DNA of 57,190 bases from Bacteroidales bacterium (lineage in GTDB: Bacteria > Bacteroidota > Bacteroidia > Bacteroidales > WCHB1-69). Made by a program: the position numbers and the translations under genes. The stretch is taken from assembly GCA_017525505.1 (NCBI GenBank), contig JAFXSR010000003.1:1-57190 (forward strand), in the 5' to 3' direction. This document shows, piece by piece, positions 54,563 through 57,190 of the stretch; the stretch's first letter is position 1; the number at the start of each line of letters is the position of its first letter. The notes below the pieces were generated by a model. The model was not told where the DNA came from. It made no database searches and saw only the letters and a list, made by a program, of their open reading frames with translations.

Positions 54563-56845
54563 TTAAAAAGCCCGCACACTACGCACCCTACCGTTGTTGA
54601 TCTTATTGGGGTTGTTCACGAACCCAGAGTAGGCCACGCACCACGCGGAGCTCTGTCCAAACTCTGTTGACGACCAATACCACCAACCTGAATCCATAGG
54701 AAACTGCGTGCCACCCACCACTTGCAAAGAGGCGTTCAAGGTCACTATCTCACCGAACAGCAACCGCAGCTGTCCGGCGGCGGGCAGGTACCAGCCATTG
54801 GCGAAATCCACCGCGTATGCTGCCGGATATTTTGTGGCGTTGCCAGCGTTGCGGATTTTCTGCGTGTTGCTGTAGCCATTCAAGTCCGTAATCGCATCGC
54901 GGGCGTTGGTATAATTCGTCAAGGTTGAGATGTCAGTATATTGGCCGTAAGGGGTCCACTGCACGCTCGTCCCCTGGTCCTGCAGGTGTACCGCCCAGCC
55001 GTGCTGTCCCGTATTATCCACATAGAAAACGATGCCCTTGGCCGTTTTGCCCGCCACCGGCCAGGCGGAGGGCTTCACTATGCTGTTGTCGGTGCAGAGG
55101 ATGTCGCCAATGGCCACCGGAGGGGCTTGCCCGCCCTGCGAGAAACCGGCGTTCTCGCCCATGGCGTGCACCGTCGTGCTCTGCCCCGTGCATATTTCGG
55201 CAGATTGCGCCAGGGTGGTCAGCGTGGGCGTGCCCGTCACCAGCAACTGCAGAATGCGCACGCTGTCGCAGCCTTGGGCGGTGGTGTAGCGGTCGGTAAA
55301 GGTGTACCAGCCTGTGCTGTCCTGCCGCGCCAGGTCAAAGCCATAGCGGTGATAATCATTCCCCGTGCAAAGGCTGTCCTGGAAGAAGATATGGTAGGTG
55401 GGGTAATGAGACACGCTCAAGGGGATGGTGCCGCTGCCGCAACCGTTGGCCCCCGTCAGCGAGATGGTGGCCGGATTGGATGCGTCGTCGGTGAAGTAGA
55501 GATTCACTTCCGAGGTTCCCTGCCCGTAGAGAATGTTCACCCCGTTGGGCACATTCCAATGGAAGGTGGCCAAGCCTTCGGCGTTCTGCAAGGCGTAGTG
55601 GCAGACCTCGTTGCGGCACACGGAAGCCTCGCCCGTGATAGTGTTGTCCAAATTGAACGAGGGGTTCACCGTCAGATGCAGGATAGTCACCAGGTCGCAA
55701 CCGGTGGGCAAGGTCGTCACCAAGGTGTCCGTGTAGCTGCCCGTCTGCAGGTTGGTGTAGTGGAAGCCGTGGGCGTTGTAGTTCGTGCCCTGGCAAGCCG
55801 CATCGTAAATGTGGTTGTATCTTTGCAGCACAGTGAGATAGAGGGTGGTAGTCACGTTGCCGCCCGTGCAGTTGCCTGCGTTGAAAAAGGTGTTGCGGAA
55901 GGTGTGGGTACCCGTTTCAAACTGCGGCGGCAGGTTGAAGAAGTGGTCGCTGTAGCTGTCGCCCTCGCAGATGGTGTCGTAAATCGTGGAACTGGAAGTG
56001 GGCAGTCCACTTTGGGCGGAAAGAGTGCCGCTCAAGGTGAACTGGCAGCCGGTGGCGGAGGTGATGAGACAGTTGGCCGTGGTGGTGCCGTTCACGGTAT
56101 AGGTGGCAGTCGTAGAGGTGCTGCCGTTGTCCCAAGCGTAACTTTCGAAGCCGGAGGGTGCCACGAGGGTCACCTGGCTGCCGTTGCAGCCGCTCAAAGC
56201 CAGTTTGTTGCTCATGCAGGAGGCGGTGAAGTAGGCATAGCCGAAATGCCCCCAGTAGTCGCAGTCGTAGGTCACGAACTGCAGGCGTATTGGCTGCCCG
56301 GCATAGTCGGAGAGGTCGATGCCCACGTTGGTCCAAGGTCGCCAGCGCACGTTGTACCAGCCGGAGGTGTAGGTCTGGAAGCCGGGGATGTCACCTGCGG
56401 CGGTCACGTCATACTCGGCGCAGGTCTCCACCAGCTGGCCTGCGTTATTCAGCACACGCACCACAAAGCGCGGTTGGGCGGGCGCGGGATGGCCGGGGTC
56501 TTCCAGCACCACCGCGAATTTCAGCAACAGGATGGCGTAGTCGGGGTTCACGGTAAACTGGTAGGTGATGGCCTCCGCCTGCTTGCCCACCTGCTCGTTG
56601 CCGAGCCTCACCACCCGGTTCTCTCCCGGCGGGAGGAACGGCAGCTGGTGGCCGGTGTTGGGGTCGCTGCCCTGCTGGGAGATGACGGTGTGCCGCCCCG
56701 AGGCGATGCCCGTATATTGGAACGGATTCTCGAACATGCCGTACTGGCAGGTCACATTCGAGCCGTTCAGATTCGTGAAATCCGGGCACTGAGCGAAGAG
56801 GAATCCGCAGCAAAGCAGCAGCAAAAGGGTTAGCAAATTTTTCAT
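54563..56845 (-). CDS. Exported lectin-like protein with C-terminal DUF1566-like module
   Basis: A 760-residue protein with signal peptide KNLLTLLLLLCCGFLFAQ. The N-terminal domain (~20-215) contains GHQLPFLPPGENRVVRLGN and FAVVLEDPGHPAPAQPRF, a pattern I associate with large Bacteroidales surface proteins, probably a jelly-roll fold. Ig-like and CxGTNYNAHGF-type repeats follow. The last ~185 residues are a DUF1566/FISUMP-like module very close to the C-terminus of the 1249-residue protein (AVAGKTA-GIVFYVDNTG-HGWAVHL … RVRSVRAF). No T9SS sorting domain. GC content is visibly higher than in its neighbours. First of the three-gene minus-strand series. Confidence 0.88.
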   Translation of the reverse strand: MKNLLTLLLLLCCGFLFAQCPDFTNLNGSNVTCQYGMFENPFQYTGIASGRHTVISQQGSDPNTGHQLPFLPPGENRVVRLGNEQVGKQAEAITYQFTVNPDYAILLLKFAVVLEDPGHPAPAQPRFVVRVLNNAGQLVETCAEYDVTAAGDIPGFQTYTSGWYNVRWRPWTNVGIDLSDYAGQPIRLQFVTYDCDYWGHFGYAYFTASCMSNKLALSGCNGSQVTLVAPSGFESYAWDNGSTSTTATYTVNGTTTANCLITSATGCQFTLSGTLSAQSGLPTSSSTIYDTICEGDSYSDHFFNLPPQFETGTHTFRNTFFNAGNCTGGNVTTTLYLTVLQRYNHIYDAACQGTNYNAHGFHYTNLQTGSYTDTLVTTLPTGCDLVTILHLTVNPSFNLDNTITGEASVCRNEVCHYALQNAEGLATFHWNVPNGVNILYGQGTSEVNLYFTDDASNPATISLTGANGCGSGTIPLSVSHYPTYHIFFQDSLCTGNDYHRYGFDLARQDSTGWYTFTDRYTTAQGCDSVRILQLLVTGTPTLTTLAQSAEICTGQSTTVHAMGENAGFSQGGQAPPVAIGDILCTDNSIVKPSAWPVAGKTAKGIVFYVDNTGQHGWAVHLQDQGTSVQWTPYGQYTDISTLTNYTNARDAITDLNGYSNTQKIRNAGNATKYPAAYAVDFANGWYLPAAGQLRLLFGEIVTLNASLQVVGGTQFPMDSGWWYWSSTEFGQSSAWCVAYSGFVNNPNKINNGRVRSVRAF

Positions 56846-56871
56846 TTCGCAGCACTTAAACAATCATGCTG

Positions 56872-56879
56872 CAAAAATA
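56872..56879 (-). promoter_or_regulatory. Putative -7 box of the 760-residue protein gene
   Basis: TATTTTTG on the minus strand, 26 bp before the ATG. Confidence 0.45.
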
Positions 56880-56909
56880 AAAACATTTTGGATATGTAAC
56901 CCCTTGGAC

Positions 56910-56940
56910 TTGTGGCAATTATTACCACAAATTGTGGCAA
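56910..56940. promoter_or_regulatory. TTGTGG/CCACAA palindrome plus a third half-site
   Basis: TTGTGG (56910-56915) and CCACAA (56925-56930) form an inverted repeat, with a further TTGTGGCAA at 56932. It lies 31-68 bp upstream of the -7 box (minus strand), a position suited to a regulator. Confidence 0.4.
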
Positions 56941-56998
56941 AATTTACCCTTTTGTTTCCCAAATCCAGCTTAGATATAAAAAAATTTCGTAATCATTA

Positions 56999-57026
56999 AC
57001 TGTCAACTGTCAACCGTCAACTGTCA
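56999..57026. repeat. TTGACAG heptamer tandem repeat at a stop codon
   Basis: Four 7-bp units (plus-strand TGTCAAC, one variant CGTCAAC). The stop codon of the edge gene lies inside the first unit read on the minus strand. Confidence 0.85.
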
Positions 57027-57190
57027 AGGTACTCTCCCACCGTCATCGTCTCCCGGTCGAAGGCCACGCCCACCTTCACCACCTTACGGTTTTCGCTCTG
57101 GTATGGCAGCGCATAGCCCTTGCTGTTAATCTGGTCGAGGGCTTCCTGTGCCGTGCCATTCACCTTCAGCTCAAACACGTAGGTGGTGTC
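57017..57190 (-). CDS. C-terminal end of a PD-(D/E)XK protein (PDDEXK_9-type), N-terminus beyond window
   Basis: The last 57 codons of a leftward gene: YVFELKVNGTAQEALDQIN, then KGYALPYQ, NRKVVKVGVAFD and a stop. This matches the C-terminal nuclease-like domain (FELK core) of the AAA-ATPase-like/PDDEXK_9 proteins abundant in Bacteroidales. The ATPase part would lie outside the window. The final codons (YLDS, TGA) run into a 7-bp tandem repeat. Confidence 0.75.
   Translation of the reverse strand, partial: DTTYVFELKVNGTAQEALDQINSKGYALPYQSENRKVVKVGVAFDRETMTVGEYLDS

Noticed and set aside
54941..56833. A 630-codon plus-strand frame opposite the 760-residue exported protein
   Set aside because: High GC suppresses stops on the antisense strand; the minus-strand frame has a signal peptide and recognisable modules, this one has neither.

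Overview
The window reads as chromosomal DNA of a Bacteroidota bacterium, most likely order Bacteroidales. The evidence is internal: repeated TAnnTTTG promoter boxes, a lipidated TamA (TamL), an FtsK-LolA pair, type IX secretion (T9SS) C-terminal sorting domains of types A (remnant) and B, FISUMP, SprB, SBBP and PKD modules, a DUF5723 outer-membrane protein, YwqK/MORN-like repeats and DUF4143 ATPases. Nothing identifies the species. I found no tRNA, rRNA, CRISPR array, phage module or intact transposase.

Layout. 1-7.2 kb (minus): ftsK, lolA, tamL and an edge-truncated RecD-like helicase, an envelope/division operon with a palindrome at an internal lolA promoter. 7.3-10.7 kb (plus): ExbB/ExbD/TonB-like energy transduction, then folC and a terminator. 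10.7-13.3 kb: an accessory patch with dispersed repeats, a nine-copy 23-bp array in front of a DUF4143 ATPase, an antitoxin-like HTH remnant and a T9SS sorting-domain remnant. 13.3-17.4 kb (minus): a four-gene exported metacaspase/DUF4384 operon with a terminator, preceded by a structured terminator-ended leader or small RNA. 17.5-20.5 kb: dinD between ~95-bp direct repeats, and a second DUF4143 ATPase with its own upstream repeats. 20.6-26.7 kb: galE, a GNAT-like gene and an SDR (plus), facing an MltD-type transglycosylase and a YwqK/MORN-like protein (minus). 26.98-37.5 kb (plus): a surface-protein operon made of a FISUMP protein, a T9SS type B adhesin, a lipoprotein and a DUF5723 porin-like protein. 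37.5-43.6 kb: pgi, rsmE, a His-rich CobW-type GTPase, a HerA-like ATPase and a PD-(D/E)XK protein. 43.6-56.9 kb (minus): three giant exported proteins built from shuffled modules. 57.0 kb to the end: the tail of another PD-(D/E)XK protein.

The housekeeping genes are ordinary. The most interesting material is the exported metacaspase operon with its structured leader, the self-contained surface-protein operon, the modular giant proteins (one carrying an in-frame palindromic repeat), and 7-8 bp tandem repeats that sit on or just after stop codons of unrelated genes. All calls come from reading the sequence; no database search was run.
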